Shown piece by piece: positions 54,228 through 62,630 of a stretch of 64,000 bases of DNA; position 1 is the stretch's first letter; the number at the start of each line of letters is the position of its first letter. Below the pieces are notes generated by a model, which had not been told where the DNA came from, did not search any database, and saw only the letters and a list, made by a program, of their open reading frames with translations. The stretch lies in contig RXIV01000001.1 of NCBI GenBank assembly GCA_003989085.1, forward strand, positions 372,001-436,000. The letters are read 5' to 3'. A program made the translations under genes and the position numbers. This DNA comes from Candidatus Competibacteraceae bacterium. Its GTDB lineage: Bacteria > Pseudomonadota > Gammaproteobacteria > Competibacterales > Competibacteraceae.

Positions 54228-54920
54228 ATGAACGCGAAGCATATTTTGATTGTGGAAGACGAGCAGCCCATCCGGGAAATGGTGGCCTTTGCGCTGGCTA
54301 ATGCCGGCTACGACGTGCAGGAAGCCGCCGACGCCCGGCAGGCGCAAATCCGCATTAGCGAGCGCCTGCCCGATCTGATGCTGCTGGATTGGATGTTGCC
54401 CGGCATCAGCGGGATTGACTATGCCCGCCGGCTCAAAAAGGATGATCTGACCAGGGACTTGCCGATCATCATGTTGACCGCCCGCGCCGAGGAAGAGGAC
54501 ACCGTACAGGGATTGGAAAGCGGCGCAGATGATTACATGACCAAACCGTTTTCGCCCCGCGAACTGGTGGCGCGGATTCGGGCAGTGCTGCGGCGCGGTG
54601 GGCCGGCGGGAGAAGATGAAATTCTTCGTGCCAATGGCCTGTCGCTTGATCTGGCCAGCCACCGGGTCAGCGCGGGCGACACCTTGTTGGAAATGGGGCC
54701 GACTGAATACCGGCTGCTGGAATTTTTCATGGCGCACCCGGAACGGGTTTACAGCCGAGGACAGCTGCTGGATCGGGTTTGGGGCAGCAATGTCTATGTC
54801 GAGGAACGGACGGTGGATGTGCATATCCGCCGGCTCCGCAAGGCGCTAGAGCAACATGGCTTTGACGCGCTGGTCCAGACGGTGCGCGGCGCGGGCTATC
54901 GGTTTTCGACCCGGGTCTAA
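54228..54920 (+). CDS. phoB: Phosphate regulon response regulator PhoB
   Basis: This 230-aa OmpR-type regulator has a receiver domain ([18 protein letters not shown], phospho-acceptor Asp in [10 protein letters not shown], Lys in [13 protein letters not shown]) and a winged-helix DNA-binding domain ending [14 protein letters not shown], then VRGAGYRFS. The pairing with phoR directly downstream, together with the [20 protein letters not shown] segment, supports PhoB. It would activate Pho-box genes under phosphate starvation. Confidence 0.93.
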   Translation: MNAKHILIVEDEQPIREMVAFALANAGYDVQEAADARQAQIRISERLPDLMLLDWMLPGISGIDYARRLKKDDLTRDLPIIMLTARAEEEDTVQGLESGADDYMTKPFSPRELVARIRAVLRRGGPAGEDEILRANGLSLDLASHRVSAGDTLLEMGPTEYRLLEFFMAHPERVYSRGQLLDRVWGSNVYVEERTVDVHIRRLRKALEQHGFDALVQTVRGAGYRFSTRV

Positions 54921-54921
54921 C

Positions 54922-56241
54922 ATGGCTCGTTCGTGGTGGACCGTGTGGCGGCGACTGACGCTGCTTTTCCTGGGCGCAACGCTGCTGGGCGGGATCACTC
55001 AGCAGTGGCAGCTCACGCTGTTGCTGGCCGCACTGGGCGGGCTGGCGTGGCAACTTTGGCAACTGTACCGACTGGATCGCTGGCTGGACGGCGATCAGGA
55101 TGTTTGCCTACCGCATACTGGCCCGGTGTGGGACGGCATTCAGGGGCGTATCGCCCGGCTGTATCGACAAAGCCGCAAACGCAAACGCAAATTCAGCCGG
55201 TTGTTGCAGCAGTTCCAGCAAGCCGTCGCGGCTTTGCCCGATGCCGCCGTCTTGCTCAGCGAGGATGACCGGATGGCGTGGTGCAATGGCGCGGCTCAAC
55301 CGTTGCTGGGATTAACGCCAAGCCGGGACCACGGCCTGCCGATTACCCACCTGTTACGTCACCCCGGTTTCGTGGCGTTTCTGAATCAGCGGGGCAACAA
55401 CGACCATGTTGAGTTTCCCTCGCCGGTAGACGATAGCCTGCTGCTTAGCGCCCGAATTGCGCCTTACGGCAAGAAACAGCGGCTGTTGTTGGTCACTGAT
55501 ATTTCCCGCGTTCGGCGGCTGGAGCAGATGCGGCGTGAGTTTGTCACCAACGTTTCGCACGAGCTGCGAACTCCGCTCACGGTGATTGCCGGCTATCTGG
55601 AAACATTGCTGGACAGCGATGATCCGGTGTTGGCGGGCTGGGAGCAGCCGCTGCGGCGGATGCAGCAGCAATCCGGGCGGATGCTGCATCTGATTGAAGA
55701 TTTGCTGCTGCTGGCCCGGCTGGAATCGCAAAAAGAGCGGCCGCCGCTCAAGCCGGTTGCTGTGCCGGCGCTGCTGACGGACATTGCTGAAGACGCATCC
55801 GCGCTCAGCGGCGATCAGGGCCATCAGATCAGCGTCATTGCCGATCCCGGTTTATGGTTGCTTGGCTGCGAGAAGGAATTGCACAGTGCCTTTGCCAATT
55901 TGACAATTAATGCGGTGCGCTATACCCCGGCGGGCGGACAGATCACGCTGCGCTGGTTCGCTGATGAAAGGGGGTTGCATCTGGCAGTGGCTGACACTGG
56001 CGAAGGGATTGCCCCGCACCATTTGCCGCGCCTGACCGAGCGGTTTTACCGAATCAACCGCGACCGCTCCCGCAGCAGTGGCGGCACTGGACTGGGTCTC
56101 TCCATCGTCAAGCATATCTTGAATAATCACGGCGGCCAGTTGCGGATTGAGAGCACGTTGGGCGCGGGCAGCATCTTCACCTGCGACTTTCCCGTTGAAC
56201 TGCGGGTAGCGCCGGGATGCAGCGAAACAGAGTCCGGGTGA
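54922..56241 (+). CDS. phoR: Phosphate regulon sensor kinase PhoR
   Basis: This 439-aa membrane kinase has two N-terminal helices (about 9-27 and 31-48), a DUF3329-like linker, a PAS domain (about 95-190, LPDAAVLLSEDDRMAWCNGAAQ), the phospho-acceptor His in FVTNVSHELRTPLTVI and an ATPase domain with N, G1 (VADTGEGIAP) and G2 (GGTGLGLSIVKHIL) boxes. It has no large periplasmic sensor, as for PhoR. The ATG at 54922 is one base after the phoB stop. Confidence 0.94.
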   Translation: MARSWWTVWRRLTLLFLGATLLGGITQQWQLTLLLAALGGLAWQLWQLYRLDRWLDGDQDVCLPHTGPVWDGIQGRIARLYRQSRKRKRKFSRLLQQFQQAVAALPDAAVLLSEDDRMAWCNGAAQPLLGLTPSRDHGLPITHLLRHPGFVAFLNQRGNNDHVEFPSPVDDSLLLSARIAPYGKKQRLLLVTDISRVRRLEQMRREFVTNVSHELRTPLTVIAGYLETLLDSDDPVLAGWEQPLRRMQQQSGRMLHLIEDLLLLARLESQKERPPLKPVAVPALLTDIAEDASALSGDQGHQISVIADPGLWLLGCEKELHSAFANLTINAVRYTPAGGQITLRWFADERGLHLAVADTGEGIAPHHLPRLTERFYRINRDRSRSSGGTGLGLSIVKHILNNHGGQLRIESTLGAGSIFTCDFPVELRVAPGCSETESG

Positions 56242-56273
56242 TAGACTGGACTGAGTTAAGACGAGGAAATGTG

Positions 56274-56783
56274 ATGAAACTGTTATTGGTTCGCCACGGC
56301 ATTGCCGAAGAGGCGGAGATTTTTATGACGGGCGGTGGTTCTGATGGACAACGACCGTTGACCGAGATCGGGCGTAAAAAGATGCGCAAGGGCGCTAATC
56401 GGCTGCGCTCGCAGATCAGGCAGATCGATTTGCTGGCGTGCAGTCCATTACTGCGCGCCCGTGAGACAGCCGAGATTATTGCCGGGGTATTTGGCGACGT
56501 GTTGATCGTCGAGCGTACCGAACTGGATTTCGGCTATCCGCCGGAAGCGGTAGTGGCGTGGCTGGCGCAGTGCCCGGTTGATGGCCTGATCACAGTAGTT
56601 GGCCACGAACCGCAACTGAGTTTGCTGACGGGCCTGTTACTGGCGGATGTTGCGCAACCGCTGCTGATCTTCCGCAAGGGCGGAATGGCGTTGATCGAAT
56701 TCAGCGGGCGGGTTGCGGCGGGGGCTGGAACCTTGCTGTGGGCCTTGACGCCGGGGCAGTTGCGCAGCCTCAAGCAGGAGTGA
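56274..56783 (+). CDS. sixA: Phosphohistidine phosphatase SixA
   Basis: This 169-aa histidine-phosphatase-fold protein begins MKLLLVRHGIAEE; the RHG motif holds the catalytic His, with SPLLRARETAEI and the second His in VVGHEPQLS. SixA removes phosphate from histidine phospho-carriers (ArcB, or the nitrogen PTS protein NPr). GAGGAAA precedes the start. It follows phoR by 32 bases and leads into ppx, so its place inside a phosphate-control cluster is notable. Confidence 0.92.
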   Translation: MKLLLVRHGIAEEAEIFMTGGGSDGQRPLTEIGRKKMRKGANRLRSQIRQIDLLACSPLLRARETAEIIAGVFGDVLIVERTELDFGYPPEAVVAWLAQCPVDGLITVVGHEPQLSLLTGLLLADVAQPLLIFRKGGMALIEFSGRVAAGAGTLLWALTPGQLRSLKQE

Positions 56784-56796
56784 ACCTCTTCATAAT

Positions 56797-56814
56797 CCAC
56801 GGAATACGCGGAAT
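56797..56814. repeat. Copy of the CCACGGAATAC dispersed motif
   Basis: CCACGGAATACGCGGAA in the sixA-ppx gap matches CCACGGAATACATGGAA at 14710-14726, 42 kb away, at all but two positions. It is one copy of a short intergenic repeat of unknown origin. Confidence 0.55.
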
Positions 56815-56876
56815 ATGCAGAAGAACTAACAGCTAAAATCACGCCTCTTCAAACCATTAACCTTAAAACCTCCATC

Positions 56877-58367
56877 ATGCCATCAGATGTCGCCGCCGCT
56901 ATTGACTTGGGTTCCAACAGCTTCCACATGATCGTGGCTCGCATCAACGACGGCCAGATTCAGATGCTGGATCGGTTGCGGGAGATGGTGCAATTGGCGA
57001 CCGGGCTGGATGGACGCAATCGTTTGTCTGAAGAGTCGCAGCAACGGGCGTTGGACTGTCTGGCGCGGTTCGGCCAGCGTCTGCGTCATATCCCACCTAC
57101 GCAACTTCGCATCGTCGGTACCAACACCTTGCGGCTGGCCCGCAACAGCGCCGAATTTCTGGCGCGGGCTGAGGCAGTGCTCGGGCACAGTGTTGAGGTT
57201 ATCAGTGGCCCGGAAGAAGCGCGACTGATTTATCTGGGCGTAATGCACAGCGTCGCGGCGATTCCAGGTCAACGCCTGGTGGTGGATATTGGCGGCGGCA
57301 GCACGGAATTGATCATTGGTGAACAGTTTGAACCGCTGCATCTGACCAGCCTGAAAATGGGTTGTGTCAGCATTAGCCGCGCCTGCTTCGATGATGGGCG
57401 AATCACTGAGGCCCGCTTGCACAAGGCGGAACTGATCGTGCAATTGCGGCTGGAGCCAATCGGCGAGGAGTATCGCGATTTGGGCTGGCAGGTCGTCACC
57501 GGCGCATCCGGCACCATCAAGGCGGTTCAGGAGGTCGTAGTCCGCGAAGGCTGGAGTCGTGAAGGCATCACCCTGGAGGCGTTGCGACGATTACGGGGCG
57601 CATTGCTGGAAGCGGGAAACGCCAATACGCTCGCTGCCCGCTGGCAACTGGAGCCAGCCCGCGCCAAGGTGTTCGCCGGAGGTTTTGCGGTGTTGCACGG
57701 GCTGTGTGAGGCGCTGGCTATCACCCGCCTGGAAGTCTCCGACGGAGCGCTGCGCGAAGGAGTGATTTATGACCTTCAGGGCCGTATCTGCCATGAGGAT
57801 GTGCGAGATCGAACGATTGCCACGGTTACCCAGCGTTATGGCTTGGATGATGCCCAGGCAAAACGGGTGCTAGCGACCGCCCGGCAGTTACTGGCTCAAA
57901 CCAGTGTCGCTTGGAATCTGGACGCAGCGGAGTTCGCGCATCTGTTGGAGTGGGCTGCCCGGCTGCATGAAATCGGTTTACTTCTCTCCCATCAGGATTA
58001 TCACAAGCACGGCGCCTATATTCTGGAACATGCCATCCTGCCAGGTTTTTCGCGCAGCGATCAAATGCTGCTGGCGGCGCTGGTGCGCCGGCATCGTCGC
58101 TCGTTCCCCGCAGACGCTTTCAGCCAGTTGCCCAAAGAGCAGGCGCAGCCACTACAACGCTTGGGGGTGCTGTTGCGGTTGGCAGTCATGCTGCACCGCA
58201 GTCGTAGCCGACAACTGTTGCCATCGCTGATACTGGAGGTCAACGGGCAACGGCTGAATTTGCGCTTTCCCGCCGGCTGGCTAGCTGGACATCCCTTGAC
58301 TCGCGCTGATCTGGAGAACGAAGCACGCTATTTGCGTAAGGCGAACTTTCGACTGGAGTTTGGTTAA
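56877..58367 (+). CDS. ppx: Exopolyphosphatase
   Basis: Ppx releases phosphate from the ends of polyphosphate; the GppA branch of the family hydrolyses pppGpp. The 496-aa protein has the two ASKHA phosphate-binding motifs AIDLGSNSFHMIVARI (residues 6-21) and VVDIGGGSTELIIG, and a C-terminal HD-like region (AARLHEIGLLLSHQDYHKH). The length and the C-terminal domain favour Ppx. The context phoB-phoR-sixA-ppx supports phosphate or polyphosphate metabolism, expected in this kind of organism. No ppk is in the window. Confidence 0.93.
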   Translation: MPSDVAAAIDLGSNSFHMIVARINDGQIQMLDRLREMVQLATGLDGRNRLSEESQQRALDCLARFGQRLRHIPPTQLRIVGTNTLRLARNSAEFLARAEAVLGHSVEVISGPEEARLIYLGVMHSVAAIPGQRLVVDIGGGSTELIIGEQFEPLHLTSLKMGCVSISRACFDDGRITEARLHKAELIVQLRLEPIGEEYRDLGWQVVTGASGTIKAVQEVVVREGWSREGITLEALRRLRGALLEAGNANTLAARWQLEPARAKVFAGGFAVLHGLCEALAITRLEVSDGALREGVIYDLQGRICHEDVRDRTIATVTQRYGLDDAQAKRVLATARQLLAQTSVAWNLDAAEFAHLLEWAARLHEIGLLLSHQDYHKHGAYILEHAILPGFSRSDQMLLAALVRRHRRSFPADAFSQLPKEQAQPLQRLGVLLRLAVMLHRSRSRQLLPSLILEVNGQRLNLRFPAGWLAGHPLTRADLENEARYLRKANFRLEFG

Positions 58368-58485
58368 CACTGACAACAACAACCATGATGATGGTACAGA
58401 CCCTGTTTCTGTTACTTTGGGCGTCCGACCAGTTTGAAACGGCAACCTGCGCGCTCTGGCCGAACGCAAGACGCACTACGGCAAC

Positions 58486-58917
58486 GTGCTGATGGGCGAG
58501 GAAATTCTCGCGCTGCGCAAGCGCTATGGTCTGACGCAACAGCAGACGCCAACCATTTTTGGCAAAGGCAAGATCGCGTTCTCCCGTTACGAATCTGAAA
58601 CCAGCTACCCGGACGAGAGCACGACTCTTCTATTGACGCTGGCGATTGAGAAAGCTGAAGTTATGAAATACTTGGCTGACAAGGCCGGGGTAGATCTGCC
58701 GTTATGGCCCGAACGCTGCGAAGATGATCGTGGCGTGAAGCTGCGGTTGATTCCGGGAGGGCGTACTTCTACAACGACAACGCACAAGCAAAACATGCAG
58801 CCGGATTTTTCGCCGGGGCCGTTCGCGTCCAACATGCTACTCGGTCCGGTTAGACCTATCATTTTTCCCGTTGCATCCAATGATTCTGTCGATCTGCTTG
58901 AGGTCGTTGCATCGTGA
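58486..58917 (+). CDS. MqsA-like HTH antitoxin, N-terminally truncated
   Basis: This 143-aa protein has an Xre-type HTH (LMGEEILALRKRYGLTQQQT, then IFGKGKIAFSRYESETSYP) as in MqsA-family antitoxins. The usual N-terminal zinc finger (two CxxC pairs) is missing: the open frame extends back only to a stop at 58435, and no Cys pair is present. After the HTH comes an extension of about 60 residues (RLIPGGRTSTTTTHKQ and onward) where chaperone-dependent antitoxins carry the chaperone-addiction segment. GTG start; its stop overlaps the SecB-like gene. No toxin gene is present. Confidence 0.75.
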   Translation: MLMGEEILALRKRYGLTQQQTPTIFGKGKIAFSRYESETSYPDESTTLLLTLAIEKAEVMKYLADKAGVDLPLWPERCEDDRGVKLRLIPGGRTSTTTTHKQNMQPDFSPGPFASNMLLGPVRPIIFPVASNDSVDLLEVVAS

Positions 58918-59447
58918 AAACTGCGCCGATCCAGTTGCTACAGGTGGCCTTCAGGAAGGTGCAGGTCGAAGTCGATGACCAACACGCCCCACCAGAGCCA
59001 CTCAATCCCTTCACGACAATCTTTGTTTTTGATGGGGTCAACATCAGTACTGAGTTCGGCATTGGCGAAGCTGAACCCAATCACGAACGGGAGCGGCTGT
59101 TCGTCGTCACGCTGCGCGTAGTAGTTGATAACCAATCTGCGAGCGAGGCCCCTGAACGCAAGTTCAGCCCCTATCTGATTGATGTTGAGGCGAAAGGGGT
59201 TGTGGTGGTGCTGAAAGGCGCCGAGAAGTTTGGAACGCCAGAGGATCTGGCCGCAGTGAATGGAGCCTCGTTGCTGTGGTCTGCGGTGCGTGAACAGGTA
59301 CTCACGGTGACGTCGCGCATGATGGCGGGTCCAGTGACGTTGCCGACGATGAATTTCCATGACTTGAAGAAGCAGGAGGCTTTAGCGGCAGAGTCGGTTG
59401 TTCCGGTAAAGAAAGCAAAGCCTAGCCCGCGCAAGCAACGCGAATAA
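58914..59447 (+). CDS. SecB-like chaperone (TAC-type)
   Basis: This 177-aa protein resembles SecB in its C-terminal half: SPYLIDVEAKGVVVV, NGASLLWSAVREQVLTVTSRM and PVTLPTMNFHDLK correspond to the SecB beta-sheet and long helix ending in the LPxxNF motif. Its N-terminal half is divergent and a basic Pro/Lys tail (KKAKPSPRKQRE) is added. GTG start overlapping the antitoxin stop (GTGA) indicates coupled translation. This coupling is known from toxin-antitoxin-chaperone modules, where a dedicated SecB stabilises the antitoxin. Housekeeping secB is expected elsewhere. Confidence 0.75.
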   Translation: MKTAPIQLLQVAFRKVQVEVDDQHAPPEPLNPFTTIFVFDGVNISTEFGIGEAEPNHERERLFVVTLRVVVDNQSASEAPERKFSPYLIDVEAKGVVVVLKGAEKFGTPEDLAAVNGASLLWSAVREQVLTVTSRMMAGPVTLPTMNFHDLKKQEALAAESVVPVKKAKPSPRKQRE

Positions 59448-59457
59448 CCGATGGGAA

Positions 59458-59482
59458 ATAACCTCGCTCGATAAGAGGTTAT
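59458..59482. terminator. Hairpin after the SecB-like gene
   Basis: ATAACCTC and GAGGTTAT pair over 8 bases with a 9-base loop, 11 bases past the stop. There is no T-run; a weak terminator is likely. The remaining 180 bases up to 59661 hold nothing recognisable. Confidence 0.4.
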
Positions 59483-59661
59483 ATGTCGGTGATCGATCTA
59501 ACTGATTGGTTTGTAAAAGTGTAGAGCCAACTTCCAGTTGAACCGATAGGCTAAAGCCCACTTTGAAAAGTTAACTCTATTGAAAAGCCATAAATCCAGT
59601 GAGCGGGCGACGAATGTCGTTCTGAGACGGGGATTAATGCGTTAGTTTCCATCCAAGTCTC

Positions 59662-60471
59662 TTAGTCGGTCGAGTCCCTGCAAAACGGCTGCATGAGCAG
59701 CCCATCCAGCCGGGTCGCCCGCCAGTCGCGGCAATCCTCCAGTCCGATCGTCATCCCGCGATGTCCATCGTGCGGCTGATCCCGGTAAGTGTTGAACAGT
59801 CGGTCCCACCACGGCAGATTGAAGCCAAAATTGCTATCCGTCTCTTCCACTCGCACTGAATGATGAATCCGGTGCATATCGGGCGTCACCACGATCCAGC
59901 GTAGCCAGCGATCCAGCTTTTCTGGTAGGGCCGCATTAGCATGGTTGAACATCGCAGCGGCATTCAAAATAACTTCAAACAGCAGCACTGCCACCGGCGG
60001 CACGCCCAGCGCCATGACGAGGCCCAGTTTGATCAGCATCGACAGCGCGATTTCCAGCGGGTGAAAGCGCAGGGCGGTGGTGACATCGAAATCCAGGTCA
60101 CTATGGTGCATCCGGTGCAGCCGCCACAAGATCGGAACCCGGTGAAACAGCACATGCTGGCTGTAGATGGTTAAATCCAACAGCAGCAGGGACGCGATCA
60201 GCGCCAGCCCAAACGGGGTATGAAGCCCGCGCAACAGCCCCCAGCCCTGTATCTCCGCCACATGAGCTGCGCTCACCGCCAGCACCGGGAAGGCCAGCCG
60301 CAGCACGACGCTATCTACGATGACGATGCCCAGATTAGCCGGCCAGCGCCGGGTGCGAGGCAGACTGAGAGTCCGGCGCGGTCGCCGCCATTCCCAGCAC
60401 AGCATCACCAGCAGGACAGTGAAAAAGCAGCCCAACCGGATCGCGACTTCGTAGTGCAGTAGCTGGCCCAT
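59662..60471 (-). CDS. Sterol desaturase/fatty acid hydroxylase-family membrane protein
   Basis: This 269-aa membrane di-iron protein has the histidine boxes of the family: QHVLFHRVPILWRLHRMHHS, FNHANAALP and MHRIHHSVR, with further His in FHPLE. Four to five hydrophobic helices surround them. Members hydroxylate or desaturate lipids, sterols or carotenoids; the substrate here is not evident. It lies 3 bases after the AEC carrier gene, so it is in an operon with it and argE, a set with no obvious common pathway. Confidence 0.9.
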   Translation of the reverse strand: MGQLLHYEVAIRLGCFFTVLLVMLCWEWRRPRRTLSLPRTRRWPANLGIVIVDSVVLRLAFPVLAVSAAHVAEIQGWGLLRGLHTPFGLALIASLLLLDLTIYSQHVLFHRVPILWRLHRMHHSDLDFDVTTALRFHPLEIALSMLIKLGLVMALGVPPVAVLLFEVILNAAAMFNHANAALPEKLDRWLRWIVVTPDMHRIHHSVRVEETDSNFGFNLPWWDRLFNTYRDQPHDGHRGMTIGLEDCRDWRATRLDGLLMQPFCRDSTD

Positions 60472-60474
60472 GTC

Positions 60475-61392
60475 TCACACCACCCAAATCAGCGCCAGCG
60501 GCAAAGTCAGCAACGCCAGCGCTGTTTCCACCGTAATAATGGCGGCCATCAGCGCCGTGTCTCCGCCCAGTTGCCGGGCCAGAATGTAGGCGGTCGAGGC
60601 TCCCGGCAGCGCGGTGAACGTTACCAATACCGCCGTTTCCAGCCGCCCAGGATTGATCAGCCAGCACAATGTCCCCGCCAGCGCCGGCAAGGCCAGCAGT
60701 TTCAGGCTGCTGGTTGCCACCAGTAGACCGGGCCGGGCCAAGCCCTCGACCCGCAATCCCGCGCCGACCGCCAGCAAGCCCAGCGGCAACGCCGCCCGCG
60801 CCAGAATCTCCAGTATCGCCGCCGATCCCCACGGCAAGCCGATCCCGCTCAGATTCAGACCAATCCCGGCCAGACAGGCCAGAATCAGCGGGTTGCCGAT
60901 CAAACCGCGTACAACCCCGCCGACCGTGGCGTTGCCACCGGCGTGCAGGTTCAGCACCAGCACGCACAGCACGTTGATCGATGGAATCATGATCGCCATC
61001 ACCAACGCCGCGACCGCGCCGCCTTCAGGGTTAAACACCGCCAGCGCCACCGCCAGCCCGACGTAGGTATTGAAGCGGATCGCGCCCTGATACACCGAGC
61101 TAAAGGCTGGCCCGTTTACTTTCAGCCACGGACGCAACAGGTAAACCAGCGCAGTCATCAGCAGCAGTAGCGTGATGATGACTGCCGCTACTGGCAACAC
61201 TGCGTAATCGCCGATCCGGGAGAGCGCCAACCGCTGGATCAGCAGGGCTGGAAACAGGACGAAATAGGTCAGACGTTCTGCCGCCGGCCAGAATCCGTCA
61301 CCGGGAAAACCCACCCGGCGCAGACTAAAGCCGATCAAAATCAGCCCGAAGATGGGGCCGAGCGCCCCGAGGATCAGAGGGAGGCTGCTCAT
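60475..61392 (-). CDS. AEC-family auxin efflux carrier-like transporter
   Basis: This 305-aa protein has about ten membrane helices in two five-helix halves, beginning MSSLPLILGALGPIFGLILIG. FVLFPALLIQRLA, YQGAIRFNTYVGLAVA (helix 4 region) and TALPGASTAYILARQLGGD (second half) are typical of AEC/malonate-type carriers. Substrates in bacteria are mostly unknown, often organic acids. The start ATG overlaps the argE stop (ATGA); the longer start at 61405 is less likely. Confidence 0.9.
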   Translation of the reverse strand: MSSLPLILGALGPIFGLILIGFSLRRVGFPGDGFWPAAERLTYFVLFPALLIQRLALSRIGDYAVLPVAAVIITLLLLMTALVYLLRPWLKVNGPAFSSVYQGAIRFNTYVGLAVALAVFNPEGGAVAALVMAIMIPSINVLCVLVLNLHAGGNATVGGVVRGLIGNPLILACLAGIGLNLSGIGLPWGSAAILEILARAALPLGLLAVGAGLRVEGLARPGLLVATSSLKLLALPALAGTLCWLINPGRLETAVLVTFTALPGASTAYILARQLGGDTALMAAIITVETALALLTLPLALIWVV

Positions 61393-62549
61393 GCAGGCTG
61401 GACACAAAACCGCCCAATCAACCCGCGCAGCAAATCCAGCGTTGGGGGAATGGTCGCCAGTGGCAGAAACTCATCCGGTTGATGTGCGCATTCGACGCTG
61501 CCGGGACCGAGAATCACCGTTTCCATTCCCAGCGCGTTCAGATAGGGACCCTCGGTGCCAAAACTGACCGCCCTCGCCTGCGCGCCAGTTAATTGCTCGG
61601 TCGCTTGGACAATGGCGGCGGTTGCCGGCGTTTCCATCGCCTCAATTCCAGCAAACAGCGGCAAAAAATTCAGTATCAACCCGCTGTCCGCCATCAGCCG
61701 CGCCAGGCGTCCATGTAATTCTTCGCGCAGACTGGACAGCGGCATCCCCGGCAATGGCCGCAGATCAATATGCAACTCGCAGTCGGCGCAAATCCGGTTC
61801 GGATTATCGCCGCCGTGGATGTGTCCCAGATTCAGGGTCGGCGTCTCGACGGCAAATAATGGATTGCGATAACGGGCCTGCAACTCCGTCCGCCAGCGCA
61901 GTAACTCGCCCATCACCTGGTGCATTCCCTCCAGCGCATTCACCCCCAGCGCCGGGTTGCTGGAATGGCCGGAACGACCTTCCAGCCGGATCGCTTCCAT
62001 CAGGATGCCCTTGTGCATCCGCACCGGCTTCAAACCAGTTGGTTCGCCGATCAGCGCATGACGACCCAAGGGTTGTTTCGCTGCGGCCAGTGCGCGCGCC
62101 CCAGCCATGCTGCTTTCCTCATCCGCTGTCGCCAGAATGATCAGCGGTTGGCGCAAATCGCTGGCCTGGAATTCCTGCGCTGCGTCCAGCGCCAGCGCCA
62201 GAAACGCCTTCATATCCGCCGTTCCCAGCCCGTAAATCCGCTCGTCTGCCTCGATTCCGCCAAAGGGATCGAAACGCCAGCGTCCGGCGTCAAACGGTAC
62301 GGTGTCGGTATGCCCGGCCAGTACCAGCCCGCCTGGCCCTGAACCCAGAGTGGCGATCAGATTAGCTTTATCCGGGCGCTCCGGCAGCGGCTCGATCCGC
62401 ACCACAAACCCGGCTGATTCCAGCCAGTCCGCCAGCAGATCGATGACCGGGCGGTTACTCTGGTCAAACTGCGGTGACACGCTGCTGACCGAAGGGGTGG
62501 CGATTAAGCGGCGAATACGCTCTAACAAGCGAGCGGGAGAAGTTGGCAT
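61389..62549 (-). CDS. argE: Acetylornithine deacetylase
   Basis: This 386-aa M20-family metallohydrolase removes acetate from N-acetylornithine in arginine synthesis. Zinc ligands and catalytic residues lie in LVLAGHTDTVPFDAGRW, GTADMKAFLALAL, TADEESSMAGARAL and the C-terminal VECAHQPDEF; IGEPTGLKPVRMHKG is a specific ArgE segment. The start MPTSPARL matches the family. It is first in the operon with the AEC carrier. The related desuccinylase DapE is the main alternative, but the substrate-binding segment favours ArgE. Confidence 0.92.
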   Translation of the reverse strand: MPTSPARLLERIRRLIATPSVSSVSPQFDQSNRPVIDLLADWLESAGFVVRIEPLPERPDKANLIATLGSGPGGLVLAGHTDTVPFDAGRWRFDPFGGIEADERIYGLGTADMKAFLALALDAAQEFQASDLRQPLIILATADEESSMAGARALAAAKQPLGRHALIGEPTGLKPVRMHKGILMEAIRLEGRSGHSSNPALGVNALEGMHQVMGELLRWRTELQARYRNPLFAVETPTLNLGHIHGGDNPNRICADCELHIDLRPLPGMPLSSLREELHGRLARLMADSGLILNFLPLFAGIEAMETPATAAIVQATEQLTGAQARAVSFGTEGPYLNALGMETVILGPGSVECAHQPDEFLPLATIPPTLDLLRGLIGRFCVQPA

Positions 62550-62630
62550 GATAGTTTCACTAGCGATAGCGGCTGCTACTGCACGATAATAACAATCCTC
62601 CCGCCTGATCTGACAATTCCCTGAATCGCC

